This document shows positions 1 through 9,868 of a stretch of 64,000 bases of DNA, piece by piece. Both the position numbers and the translations under genes were made by a program. Under the pieces are notes generated by a model. It did no database searches and had not been told where the DNA came from. It saw only the letters and a program-made list of their open reading frames with translations. This DNA comes from Allomyces arbusculus (taxonomy: Eukaryota; Blastocladiomycota; Blastocladiomycetes; Blastocladiales; Blastocladiaceae), in assembly GCA_027604705.1 (NCBI GenBank), contig JADHYV010000003.1:620001-684000 (forward strand). Reading direction: 5' to 3'. Within the stretch, counting starts at the first letter, position 1. Each line of letters starts with the position of its first letter.

Positions 1-148
1 ACAGCCAGCTTGACACCCACACCACCCACGATCAGCAAACAGAACGAGCGACTGCACGCAAAGCGCTTTGGACCGTGCTTCGATCATTTTGGACACGATT
101 AGCCCACCAAGTCGTCATCAACCCATCCATTTTCACCCAGCAAGCACG

Positions 149-1442
149 ATGCAGCTCGGGAAATCGCCCTACGCGGCTGCGTTTGATGCGGCCAATTACC
201 TCGACGACTTTTTATCAAGTGCGCATTCTTGACCACCGATAATTGCGGAAGGGGACGGAGTGGATTGAACCAAACAACAATGACGCTCCTCGCAGGTCTT
301 GACAATTTGCCCGCCGAAGTGCAGCACTTGCTCACCGAACTGCGCGAAAAGGACGTGCAGTACCAAGGTTCGCCTCTTCACCCACTCTTTCCTCTATCAC
401 GACCATCTTCTCACCATTTCCCCCGTGACCAGAACTGTCGAACGTCATCCTGCAAAAGCAGAAAAAGCTCTACAAGTACGAGCGCACCGACACGACCCCG
501 ACCTCACAAATGACCCGTCTCCAAGACGCCATTCGGGCACACTACACGCAAGCTGCGACGCTTCAAGACGAAAAGTTGCTCATGGCGCGCAAACTCGTCG
601 ACTTGATTGACCGCCACATCAAGCGCATGGACGCCGACCTCATGCGCGTGCGCGACGACTGGGAAGACGTGGCGCGGAACGCTGTCGCGACCGCGGCCGC
701 CGCCGTGGACGGAATCGCCGCCGCACGCACGCACGACGACGGTGGCGGTGGAGTGGAGACGCCCGTCGCGGGATCACGCAAGCGTCGTGCAGCCGGTGCA
801 GCCGGTGCAGCCGGTGCGGCCGGTGGGGCCGAAACGCCGCTGCGTGCGGGGAGTGTGTCGGATGCTTACACGACGCCCGTTGCGCAGATTTTGGGCGCGG
901 TAACGGCACACGCGACGGGGTCGACCGCACGGTCGCGGCGCAAGCGCGCGCGAAAGGCGGATGAGGTTGCGGATGCGTTGCCGACGGCGTCGGGGGACGC
1001 TGTGTGGACACCGCTCGCGATGCCGCCGCCGCCACCGCCGCCACCGTCCGCCGGACCCAACGTGACGCTCGTGAGTGCCGCATCCACATCTTCGACACGC
1101 CGGCACCGCGCGGCGGGTGGAGCTGCCGCGGCCGCGGCGACACCGACGACGCAGAAGAACGGTCTACCGCGTCGCGCGGCATCGGCGGCGGCCGTGGCCG
1201 CAGCGACTCGTGCGGTTGCGGCGGATGACGACGACGATGATTTGGACGACGACGATGCCGTGCCCGACGACGACGAGGATGACGACGACGATGCGGATGC
1301 GGGCGACGAGGACGACGACGACCTCGACGCGTCTGTTGGCGACTCTGACGACGAGGTGCGCGCGACCCCCGTGCGCCCGACCTCCAGCGGGTCGCGCAAG
1401 CGCGTGATTGTCGACGACGACGACGAGAGCCTCGCGGGCCGT

Positions 1443-1478
<36 letters not shown>

Positions 1479-1862
1479 TCTGCACCCGCACCGACGACTA
1501 CCGCGCGCCGCGCCAGTGCGACGCAGCAGCCCAAGCGCAACCGGCGCGGTGGAGCCGGCAGCCAGCGGCAGGCGCAGGCCTCTGCTGCGGCCACGGCCAC
1601 CGCCGCAGCGGAAGCAGCCGCAGCGGCGGCTGCCGCGTCGTCGTCGCAAATAATTGTGGAAGAGGAGATTGGCGACGACACGCCCTACTGCTACTGCCGG
1701 CAGCCGTCGTACGGGCAAATGATTGGGTGCGACAACAAGCGGTGCAAAGTGGAGTGGTTCCACTACGAGTGTGTCGGGCTGCCGCCAGCGGGGCCGCCGC
1801 CGGATTTGTGGTACTGCCGCGATTGTGCAGCGGCATTGACCAAGGCTGGCGGGCGCGCGTGA
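149..1862 (+). CDS. ING-family PHD-finger chromatin protein
   Basis: Exons 149-218, 296-367 and 433-1862 join to 523 residues in phase. The N-terminal ~110 residues are the ING coiled-coil domain (DDFLSSLDNLPAEVQHLL, then LQKQKKLYKYERT), split across exons 1-3. The middle, about residues 150-450, is low complexity: a four-fold 9-base repeat around 785-830, an acidic D/E tract encoded around 1225-1330 and a long alanine run around 1440-1480. The C terminus is a complete C4HC3 PHD finger starting CYCRQPSYGQMIGCDNKRC and continuing VEWFHYECVGL. ING proteins are subunits of histone acetyltransferase or deacetylase complexes and read H3K4me3 through this finger; the aromatic residues expected of the cage (Y before the Met, W in EWFH) are present. 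Which ING complex it serves (NuA4, NuA3 or Rpd3-type) cannot be told. The ATG at 149 is chosen because it gives the family-typical N terminus and correct splice phase. Confidence 0.9.
785..830. repeat. 9-base tandem repeat inside ING CDS
   Basis: About four imperfect copies of gtgcagccg, later copies drifting to gtgcggccg. It encodes an Ala-Gly-rich linker between the ING domain and the acidic region, so copy number could vary without a frameshift. Confidence 0.7.
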
Positions 1863-2450
1863 GGAAGGACGGGGCGTGGATCGACGGGATGCGATGGTGC
1901 ATCGATGTGGGGAATCGATGTGGGGCGGCCAGGGGCGCTTTCGTGACCGCATTCATAATTTTATTGCAAGAAAGTTCACATTTTATGAGCGCGATGCGGT
2001 GATAAATCGGCCTCGTGAGGACGATCCCACGGCTCCCACCGCCACGGTCAGCTTGGTTGCTGGTGTTGCGGTTGGCCAAGCCTGACGTGGTGGTGGTGGT
2101 AGTGGTGGTGGTGGACGCGCGGCACGATCTCACCGCCACGACGCACGGCTCGTGCCCGCGCGTTGCTTGCCTTGCGGATCGCTCCCCCTCCCTCAGTCCC
2201 TCTCTCAAAAGCGGACCCCAACACCGTTGTCGGGTCCTCGCTCCCCCAGACCTTGGTCGTCAGCTGCACACCGTTTCCAGCGCCGCCACGGCAGCCGAAC
2301 CAGGCAGCAGCAGCAAGCACGCGCCATCGCTCGTCGCCACGACCCATCGTCTGCAAATCTGCAAGCGCGACGCGCCATCCCCTTCCCCATCACCGCCACA
2401 TTCGCGTCTGGAACCCATCCGCATCAACAACCCCGAAATCGCGTCCGATC
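1863..2450. other. Intergenic region, tandem GGT tract
   Basis: Lies between the ING stop and the protease ATG, two genes transcribed in the same direction. It holds a GGT/AGT-rich tract at about 2088-2117. The last ~250 bases are C-rich with no ORF of note, as expected of a promoter and 5' leader. No gene seen. Confidence 0.6.
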
Positions 2451-3872
2451 ATGCGCGCGAACATGCACCTGCTCGCGCTCGTCGCGCTGTTGGTTGCGGC
2501 CATGGCCGCTGAGGGCCGCGTCCGGTATGACCGTCGACCCGTCGTCTCTGCCGCTACCAATGCGTGCGCGATAACCCTGACGCGATGCGATGTTAATTTT
2601 CCTAGGGTCCCGCTCAAGAAGCTCGAGCAGTCGGGTGAGGAAGTGCTACGCAGTCTCATGGCCACGCAAGCCGGCCTGCAGCAAAAGTACATCATGTCGC
2701 GGCTTGGCCACACGCTCGACCTCGGCGCCTACACGGTCGACGCGGCCAAGAAGAAAAAGGACCCGAAGGATCCGATTCACGGCGTTCCGCTGAGCGACTA
2801 CATGAACGGTACAATTTGACGGTCTGCGATGCTTGCGTGCACGAATCGAACTGGACGCTGACAAACTGTCCCCGTCTCTCTCATAGCGCAATACTTTGCC
2901 GAGATCCAGATCGGCACGCCCGGCCAGTCCTTCTCGGTCGTCATGGACACGGGCTCGTCGAACCTGTGGGTGCCGTCGACGCGGTGCATGTCGATGGCCT
3001 GCTGGCTGCACCGCCGGTTCGACGCCAAGAAATCGTCCACTTTCCGCAAGAACGGCACGCATTTCGCGATCCAGTACGGGTCCGGGTCGCTCGAAGGGAT
3101 TCTGTCGACCGACACGTTGACCGTCGGCGACTTGGAGATTCTCGACCAGACGTTTGGCGAGTCAACCAAGGAGCCTGGCATCGCGTTTACCGTGGGCAAG
3201 TTTGACGGGATTCTTGGGCTCGGGTACGACACGATCGCGGTCGAGAAGGTCGTGCCGCCGTTCTACCAGATGATCAACCAAGGTCTGCTGCGGCACCCGG
3301 TGTTTACGTTCTGGCTCGGCGACGTGAACAAGGACCCGAATGCCGGCGGCGAGATTGTCTTTGGCGACATTGATCCGGCGCACCATGTCGGCAAGATCCA
3401 TTACGCGCCCGTCATTCGCAAGGGGTACTGGGAAGTCAAGATGGAGGCGTTGACAGTCGGCGGCGAGGATTTCCCGACGCTCGGGAACGCGACAGCAGCC
3501 ATTGACACGGGCACCTCATTGATTGCCGGGCCGATGAAGGCAGCCGACGCGATCAACAAGTTGATTGGCGCCAAGAAGAACTTCCTCGGACAGTACATGA
3601 TCGATTGCCGCAAGCTCGACTCGATGCCCGAGATTGCGTTCCGGTTTGGCGGCAAGGACTTCACGCTGCAGCCCGAGGACTATGTGCTCAAGGTCGCCGC
3701 GTCGCCTATTGGCGGTGGGGCTGGCCCGGAGCAGTGCATCTCCGGGTTCATGGGTATCGAGATGCCCCCGCAGCTCGGGCAGCTCTGGATTGTCGGCGAC
3801 GTTTTTTTGCGCAAGTATTTCACGGTCTACGACTTGGGCAAGAACCGCGTCGGGTTCGCCGAGTCGTCGTAG
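2451..3872 (+). CDS. PEP4: Vacuolar aspartic protease (proteinase A / saccharopepsin type)
   Basis: Exons 2451-2524, 2606-2808 and 2887-3872 join to 420 residues, the usual length for PEP4-like zymogens. Residues 1-21 are a hydrophobic signal peptide. A propeptide follows, beginning VRVPLKKLEQ. The two catalytic aspartates lie in DTGSSNLWVPS and DTGTSLIAGP, and the C terminus has the family block TVYDLGKNRVGFAES. Family knowledge: a pepsin-fold endopeptidase, self-activated in the acidic vacuole, which processes other vacuolar hydrolases. Intron 1 (2525-2605) is 81 bases without an in-frame stop; it is called an intron because removing it restores the normal propeptide. Two relics of the same protein family's 3' end lie 2-2.4 kb downstream. 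Secretion rather than vacuolar targeting cannot be excluded. Confidence 0.93.
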
Positions 3873-4439
3873 CAGCTTTGTTTGTCGACTCTTCTCTGGG
3901 TCCGTGTTTGCTCGTTGTTCCTTGGTCACTTTTTGGCTCTCTGACCTCGACTGACTTGGGTCTCGCCGTCCCGCTTACCCAGTCATTGTGCAAGGAGAAC
4001 GTGATGGAGGTTCGAGCCGGCGCTGGCCTTTGGGGAGAGATATCGTTCAGGATGAGAAAAAGATCCGCGAGCTTTGTCGTCACAGTCTTGGAATCTTGAC
4101 CGGCCCAGGAAAGGCATTCTCCGGAGAACCCAAAGCCCGGGCTCTTGCCTTGCGCGTGAGCGATGTATTTCGGCAATTAAAACAAGGCAGTTTCCGCTGT
4201 GTGCCGCTGGTTTGGGCGCCATCATAATCGCAAGTGCCTGAAAGTGTGGCCTGATCCAGTTCGATACGTTTGAACCATTTTGGTATCCCGACGCGATTGC
4301 GTTCTCAAATGGGGCCCCAGGACGCTGTTTGTGAGGCCGCTGCCCTCCGTTTTTTCTGAGCCAACTTTGGCGGGTGCCGTCTCCCTCCCCTTCCAAGGTG
4401 GCGCGTTCCTCGAGGTGTATGACGCTCGGACCGTATTTG
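3873..4439. other. Intergenic region, no secure gene
   Basis: Downstream of the aspartic protease. Short ORFs exist on both strands (one minus-strand run of 137 codons, 3983-4396), but none shows a recognisable motif or splice pattern. I see nothing else in it. Confidence 0.5.
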
Positions 4440-5310
4440 GCACGCGAACGTTCTCGCTTGATCGCGGACGTGAGCCTGCCGCCGGCGGCTGTTGCACCGA
4501 TGCCGGCCGAAACAGCCCCCCCCTGCTCACTTTAAGACGCTGTGCATCCCGCGTCGCCGAAGCATGCCCGTCCACTCAAGGAAGCAAGCCCACCACCAGA
4601 CGTTACGACGCCACTGCCACCGCCCGCACTGCCGCCTACGGTTGCGGTGGAGGATCGGCGCAAGCGAGCTCGTCTGCACGATGATGAGCGCGCGCCCCCT
4701 TTGCTCGCGGCTCCGATCCTATCGACCGCGCAGCTGCCCGCACTCACGTCGAAGGGTCAGGAGAGGGTCTCATCGCCGCCGCCGTCGCTTTTGCGTGGGT
4801 CAAGGCCTTGAACCCGCCGCCGCCGCCGCCGCCGCCGGACGTGGAAGCGTGGATTAAGGGATTGACCAAGCCGCGACCGGCGACTCCTGATGCAGACTCG
4901 GGTTGTCTTGGCGTGTCGGGTGCGCACGAGCGTCGCCAGGCCGAACCGGTGGGTGAGGGTCATTTGAGCCGCGGATCTGCGCATCGTCCCAAGCAGGAGC
5001 ATGTTGGGCTCGAGGACAAAGGAAAGTACCCCGCAGAGTGTGGGCGACCATTCACGCGGTTCCGGTTTGAAGCGGCCCCGGCATTTCGGCTCATCAAGTG
5101 ACTCCACTTCTCATCGTTCTCCAGGTGTAATTACCTCGCGCCCGTCGACCGGCACGATTCCTGCGGCACCTTAGCCGATTGGGCGTTCTACCGTCGATCG
5201 CATTGACGACGATGAGGATGACGATGAGGATGACGATGAGGATGACGAGGAGGATGAATTTGTTCACCATCAGTCGAAGTCGTTCAAGCGTGCCTGCTGG
5301 GTTTGATGCG
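4440..5310 (+). other. Unresolved coding-like segment (possible spliced gene or pseudogene)
   Basis: Three plus-strand stretches have protein-like composition in different frames: around 4540-4811 (Pro-rich with a basic patch VEDRRKRARLHDDE), around 4810-5101 (proline run, then PDVEAWIKGLTKPRP), and around 5190-5306 (acidic DDEDDDEDDDE run, then FVHHQSKSFKRACW). Plausible acceptors (ctttaag near 4527, cttag near 5174) could join some of them, but no complete phase-consistent model was found, and the first two stretches overlap at a frame change without a good intron. It may be a small nuclear protein gene or a decayed one. Family not recognised. Confidence 0.25.
5205..5256. repeat. 12-base tandem repeat (GATGAGGATGAC)n
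   Basis: Three exact copies of gatgaggatgac occupy 5211-5246, with degenerate flanks. On the plus strand they encode an acidic Asp/Glu run in the unresolved segment. Confidence 0.75.
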
Positions 5311-5822
5311 TGGTACGCGAGGGTGGAGCGGATCGTTCTGAGAGGCTCCGTTCGGCTCGTGATTTATTTGGTCGTCATTTGCTTGTCAGAAGCCGTGTTT
5401 GGCTCGCTTGGCGGCCAGATCGTGTTGTGATTCTTCGTGGAGCATGTTAACCCCTGAAAAGAAAATCAGTCCTCGCCACTTGGTGATTATTTGCTTCCAT
5501 GAGCGGTCGGAGATGCAATGCAGAGTGCAACATATGCCTATTGGTCAAAATGCCATCCAGTCCAAGGTGTACCGATAGACTCTGGCTGTCTAACCAATGC
5601 CAACTCCACCAAATCTCCAACTCTCGTTACCAAATCTCACACAGGAAGCCTATGCTGAGAGCGTCAACGCCGCAGAATGAGCTCAAAATTCAACCAGAAT
5701 GTCGCGCAACGATGTTCCAATAGTCAAGTAAATTCTTAGCTCACATGATGCCCCGAGGAATATGCGCGGTGACATTAACGCAATTGCCTGGATGATGTCG
5801 CGCTGCCACTGAACATCGGGGC
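5311..5822. other. Intergenic region, AT-richer, no gene seen
   Basis: No ORF with recognisable content and no convincing splice sites. The sequence is more AT-rich than flanking genes. It ends at the first aspartic-protease relic. Confidence 0.5.
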
Positions 5823-5894
5823 GTGCTCGTCCGCAAGAATTTTACCGTCTACGATCTCGGTATGAACCGTGTCGGGTTCGCCGAGTCGACGTAG
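5823..5894 (+). pseudogene. Aspartic protease 3'-end relic, copy A
   Basis: Twenty-four codons read VLVRKNFTVYDLGMNRVGF, then AEST and a stop. This aligns without gaps to the last codons of the vacuolar protease upstream (VFLRKYFTVYDLGKNRVGF, then AESS and stop). Most nucleotide differences from that gene are at third codon positions, so the copy probably came from a paralogue that was still under selection before it was truncated. No other part of the protease is recognisable directly upstream; both catalytic domains are absent. It is the first of two tandem units. Confidence 0.75.
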
Positions 5895-6145
5895 GGGGTG
5901 AAGCTGGGCAGTTTGGGGGCGTATCCGCGAGCCTGGAGCCCGGGCGGCAAGCGGTCTTGCACACGAGCCGCTCACAGCGCGGCGGACGGGGACGCGTCCG
6001 CGTGTCGTGTACCGTTTTTGATATTTGAATGTTACCGCTTATTGTTAACCGCTTCGTTCAAGTCGGGGGTACTCGCTATGGCGAACCGTTGCCAGAAATG
6101 AATATCCTTTGCCGTGCTGTGCTCGACCATGCTCAGTCCGTGAGG

Positions 6146-6219
6146 GATGTGGCGTTCAGGAAGTATTTTACCGCCAACGACTTGGCAACAACCGTTTCGA
6201 CTTTGCCAAGTCGGCGTGG
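6146..6219 (+). pseudogene. Aspartic protease 3'-end relic, copy B
   Basis: The stretch begins DVAFRKYFTANDLA, matching DVFLRKYFTVYDLG of the intact protease. It then drifts out of frame: the equivalent of NRVGFAES survives as NNRFDFAKS in the next frame, and no stop is kept at the expected place. It is more decayed than copy A. Its downstream sequence (about 6220-6420) is clearly related to that following copy A (about 5895-6125), so both belong to one tandemly duplicated block. Confidence 0.65.
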
Positions 6220-6480
6220 GAGGTCAAGCTGGGCAGCTTGAGCACAGACGTCGGTAAGGAGGCCAGTCGCATCGTGGCGGACGGGGACGCGCCCGCGAGT
6301 CGTGTATCGTCTTTTATTTTTGGATTTTATCGTTTGTTGTTACCTGGTCGAGTCGGAGGTACCCACGTTGTGGCGAACCGTTTGCTGAAAATGATCATGT
6401 TCTGCCGTGCTCCTCATTCTCTTTGTCACAGGGTACCCCTGATTCTGTGCTCGACCCTGCTCGACTATTGTCAATCCTGG

Positions 6481-6637
6481 TCGGCGGCACCTGCAGGCAG
6501 ATGTTCCCCATGCTCTCCACCCCTCGATACAAACGTCAACCAAGAACAGTCCACCTATCGCAGCTATGTCGACCAAGGTCCTACACGCCCACGCGGGTAT
6601 CCACCTCCTCCACCCACTCCCTTCACGATCCAACCAC
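6481..6637. other. Short 3' intergenic region
   Basis: Between the duplicated block and the stop codon of the minus-strand LRR gene. Nothing seen. Confidence 0.4.
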
Positions 6638-8251
6638 CTATCCGCCGCGGCCGGTCCGCTTCGCATGACAGTCGCGCATCTCCTGGATCCGGCGCGGCCC
6701 CACGGTAAACTCCTTGTCGTCCGACACCCACCACGGCTCGTCGCTCTCATAGTCATTCACGGCCTCGTCCAAGTTGAACACGTTCGCCCACTGCCGGTTA
6801 TTCACGACGCGCGGACAACCGGATAAATCCACCCACCCGAGCTTCGGGCACGCCGCCGCTAACTCCCCAAGCGCCACGACGTTGCCCACATTTGCCTCGA
6901 CCAACGTGACCGTCGCGAGATTCGCCGGCGCGGACTTGATGAGTGCGGCCACGACCCCGTCCCCTACCACCGTCTGCTGCAAACTGATCGACCGCAAATG
7001 CGGCATCCGCACAACGACAGCGGCCACAGCTGCGTCGTCGGGCACGACACTCGGGTCCGTGACACACCCCATGGCAATACTCAGGTCCTCGAGAAACGGC
7101 GCGACCGCACCCAACGCGCCGACTGCCGCTGGGGTCAGCGGAACGCCCGACAAGTGCAGAGACTTGAGTTCCGCGGCGGCACCGATCGCGAGCATCAAGT
7201 TCCCCCATGCACCGGGCGGGATCTCAATCTCGATCAGGGCGAGGTACGACAGGCGCCCCGCCGCGCCGCCCTGCACGAGGGCCTCAGCAAGCAATTCGCC
7301 GGTCTGAGCCTTGTCACCCGCCGCGGGCCCGTGCCGCGGTGCGAACCGCGCCTGCAGTTCGAGCCGCTTGAGTCCAGGCGCGTGGTCGACGAGGTGTGCG
7401 ACGGCGGCCGGCGAGTAGTCGTAGACGTTGTCGATGACGAGCGTGTGGAGAGTACCCGCACCGGCGACACGCGCGACCGAGTGCAGCGTGCGGTCCGTCA
7501 GACCGGGGGCGTCAGCGGGTGGAGCGGGTGGCGCCGTGGGAGTGCCTGGATTGGGTGCGTCGGGGCTGCCGAGCGAGCGCAACACGGGCTCGGGGGACTT
7601 GAATACTCCCGCCGCCGCAGCAGCAGCAGAAGCCGCTTCCTGCGCCGCGAGAACCGGCGACTTCTTGGTCGTCGACAGCCGCCGCGCGTGGTTGGCCTCA
7701 GCCACCGTCCGCGAAAACGGCAGCGACAGCCGCTCGAGATCCGGGCAGAGCGACACGATCGCGTGCACGTTCGCGTCGGTCATTTTCTTTTCGGCAAATT
7801 CAACCACGCACTCGGCGAGAGGCAATTCGCGCACCATGCGGCCATAGTGCCGTCCTTTGGGCGCACGATCAGGCCGGTCCGACTTCAAGATCGCGTCCGT
7901 GAAAATTCTCTTGGTCGACTGGTATGAGAGCCGTGCGAGCGGTGGGCGCGCATACAGGGCGGGCGCGGCCGCGGCGAACATGGCGCGCGACACGCGCAAG
8001 GCCGCGACGAGCGCAGTGCGGTCGCGCCGGTCGGTCGCGTCAAAGCAACGCGTGAAAATGTGCAATTCCCACAGGGTCACGGGCAGCGTGCAGAGGACCG
8101 TCGCGACGAGACCGCGCGGGTCCGCTGTCAAGACAGCGGCAGCGGCAGGCGACGCGGCATGAACGCTCGCATCGGGCACTGCAGTGGGCTTGACGGGCGC
8201 TGTTGTCGCGGGTATGGCAGCAGCGGGGTCGGTCGTCGTGGAAACGGGCAT
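6638..8251 (-). CDS. Leucine-rich-repeat protein with F-box-like N terminus
   Basis: Single-exon model of 537 residues starting MPVSTTTD; the frame stays open upstream to 8821, but that stretch lacks the compositional pattern of the rest. An F-box-like stretch LPVTLWELHIFTRCF lies near residue 60, followed by RVSRAMFAAAAPALYARPPL as in fungal F-box proteins. From about residue 140 there are irregular LRRs of the RNI type (CPDLERLSLPF, APGLKRLELQARF, AAELKSLHLSGVPL, MPHLRSISLQQTVV, CPKLGWVDLSGCPRV). A low-complexity Ala/Pro insert breaks the repeats near residues 190-240. Such proteins are usually substrate receptors of SCF ubiquitin ligases; that role is inferred from architecture, and the F-box assignment is weak. 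Confidence 0.75.
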   Translation of the reverse strand: MPVSTTTDPAAAIPATTAPVKPTAVPDASVHAASPAAAAVLTADPRGLVATVLCTLPVTLWELHIFTRCFDATDRRDRTALVAALRVSRAMFAAAAPALYARPPLARLSYQSTKRIFTDAILKSDRPDRAPKGRHYGRMVRELPLAECVVEFAEKKMTDANVHAIVSLCPDLERLSLPFSRTVAEANHARRLSTTKKSPVLAAQEAASAAAAAAGVFKSPEPVLRSLGSPDAPNPGTPTAPPAPPADAPGLTDRTLHSVARVAGAGTLHTLVIDNVYDYSPAAVAHLVDHAPGLKRLELQARFAPRHGPAAGDKAQTGELLAEALVQGGAAGRLSYLALIEIEIPPGAWGNLMLAIGAAAELKSLHLSGVPLTPAAVGALGAVAPFLEDLSIAMGCVTDPSVVPDDAAVAAVVVRMPHLRSISLQQTVVGDGVVAALIKSAPANLATVTLVEANVGNVVALGELAAACPKLGWVDLSGCPRVVNNRQWANVFNLDEAVNDYESDEPWWVSDDKEFTVGPRRIQEMRDCHAKRTGRGG

Positions 8252-8901
8252 AGTTGACACTGCGTTGGCTGGACTAAGTATCGGCGATGGTTGCAGACGC
8301 GGGCGTGTCGGCTTGAGGACGGCAGGGAGTCCAAGGAGGACGGATGATGATGATGATGGACGCGTTCCGTCACTGAGGGTCGCGTTTAGCGGGTGCAACA
8401 ACGAGCGCAGACGGTGGACAAGACTCCACGCGATAGATTGCGGCTCCTCGCCCTGTTGGTGGGCGACAAGAACGCCGAGAACAGCGGCGTTGACGGTGCG
8501 AGAGGATGCAGTCGACAACGGGGCCAAACAGAGGTAATACACTTCGCTTGATCGTGGAATGTCTCGCACTTTGAGCGCGTCGTGACTCGTGACAGTCGCA
8601 TGCTGCACGTGCCAGGTGGAGACATTTGCGGTGGCCGAGCATGGCCAGATCACTGCAAGTGGCGTGCACAATCCGCACGACCACCGCCGGCCTTGAATGA
8701 GCCAACTTGCTGCAATCGCCTCTCCAATGTGTGTTCTTTTGACCATCGACTGCGCAGCCGATCGCCTTTTGGACCTAGGCAAGATTCGATCCCAATGCCA
8801 ACGACCAACCAAGCTCATCAAAATTTGATCATTTCACCAGTGGGCCCAATTGTACTGCGAAATCAAGCTGTTTCACGCTCTCCGTTTTCCCACGCGTTGT
8901 C
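8252..8901. other. Divergent promoter region
   Basis: Lies between the starts of the minus-strand LRR gene and the plus-strand NSE3 gene, so it should hold both promoters. The LRR ORF extends into it without a stop, so an upstream start or exon for that gene is possible. No other feature seen. Confidence 0.5.
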
Positions 8902-9868
8902 ATGGCCGACGACCCCGAAACGGCGCGCCGCTATGCGGCCAAGCTGGTCCGCATGGCCCTGTTTGCCGAGTCGTCGAGGACGCCCTTCAAGCGCCAAGAT
9001 ATTGGTCAAATAGGTGGGCTATGTCGTGGATCGACACGTTGCCGTCGGTGCAAAGAGAGCTAACGTCGGTTGTTGCGATCCAGTGTTTGGCAATGAACGC
9101 ATCACGCCAAGCACCTTCCAAAAGATCCTGGGCGCGGCCAACGAGGAGCTCGGCAACGTGTTTGGGCTCAAGCTGGTCGAGCTGACCACGGCGAAATGTG
9201 CGCGGCGCTCTTTTGTTTCAGCGCTTCCTCTGAAATCTGCGCACCGGGCTCATGTACTGTTCAATGTAGCCTCCTCGAAGCTCTTTGTCGTCAAGAACAT
9301 TCTCCCCGCCGAGCTGCGCCTCGCCGCGGGACTGCACACCGACGACCCGGCGCTTATGGGCGCTGTCTTTATGACGCTCACGCTCATCTACGTGCACGCC
9401 GGCTCCATCAAGGACGGTGCGTCTTCCCTTCCTTTCCCTTCCCGCTCAAGCGGCATTGCATCCCTCTCACTGACCCCGTCACTTCCCTCTCCACCCGAAA
9501 TGTTTAATTTGTCAGACGAGCTGCTCGGCTTCCTGCGTCGATTCGGCATCAAGCGCGAGGGCGTGCACCTCAATGCTGACGACGCCGACGCCGGCAACTC
9601 GCTCGGGCTTGGGTACAATGCGTTCATGCGCGAGCTCGAAAAGCAAAAGTACATTGTCCGCACCAACGTCAAGAACGCGCAGGGCGTCGACTTGCAGGCG
9701 CCTGACGGCGGCGGGCCGTTGATGGCGAATGCCTGGGGTCCACGCGCCGAGGTCGAGTTCCCGCCTGAGAGCTTACACGATGCGCTGTGCAAGCTCTATG
9801 GGATGACGCCGGGGTCGGCCGAGCGCGACGAGTTTGTGAAGGCGTTGCAGAGCGCCAACCAGATTTGA
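8902..9868 (+). CDS. NSE3: NSE3-like MAGE-domain protein (SMC5-SMC6 complex)
   Basis: Exons 8902-9013, 9084-9197, 9270-9416 and 9516-9868 join to 241 residues. The protein is essentially one MAGE homology domain: the first winged helix contains TPSTFQKILGAANEELGNVFGLKLVEL and SKLFVVKNILP, followed by ALMGAVFMTLTLIYVHAGSI; the second winged helix has DELLGFLRRFGI, then YNAFMRELEKQKYIVRTNV. Family knowledge: Nse3 pairs with the RING-type Nse1 and kleisin Nse4 and binds DNA in the SMC5/6 complex, acting in recombination repair. Introns 2 and 3 are 72 and 99 bases and stopless in frame; splicing is preferred because it restores continuity of the domain. A single MAGE gene without the metazoan expansion is normal for fungi. 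Confidence 0.85.

Larger units (their letters stand above)
5823..6480. repeat. Two-unit tandem duplication (~295-325 bases per unit)
   Basis: Unit 1 is about 5823-6145 and unit 2 about 6146-6480. Shared landmarks are the protease 3' codons (5840 versus 6166), the block gcggacggggacgcg (5982 versus 6277), the block ggcgaaccgtt/ggcgaaccgtttg, and gccgtgct (6111 versus 6403). Spacing shrinks from 326 to 292 along the unit because of indels. Divergence is substantial, so the duplication is not recent. Confidence 0.7.

Noticed and set aside
866-1681. 271-codon minus-strand frame opposite the ING gene
   Set aside because: Almost pure Ala/Ser low complexity produced by GCC/GAC repeats on the coding strand.
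6998-7927. 309-codon plus-strand frame over the LRR gene
   Set aside because: Antisense shadow; Arg-rich, no motif, and the opposite strand has clear LRRs.
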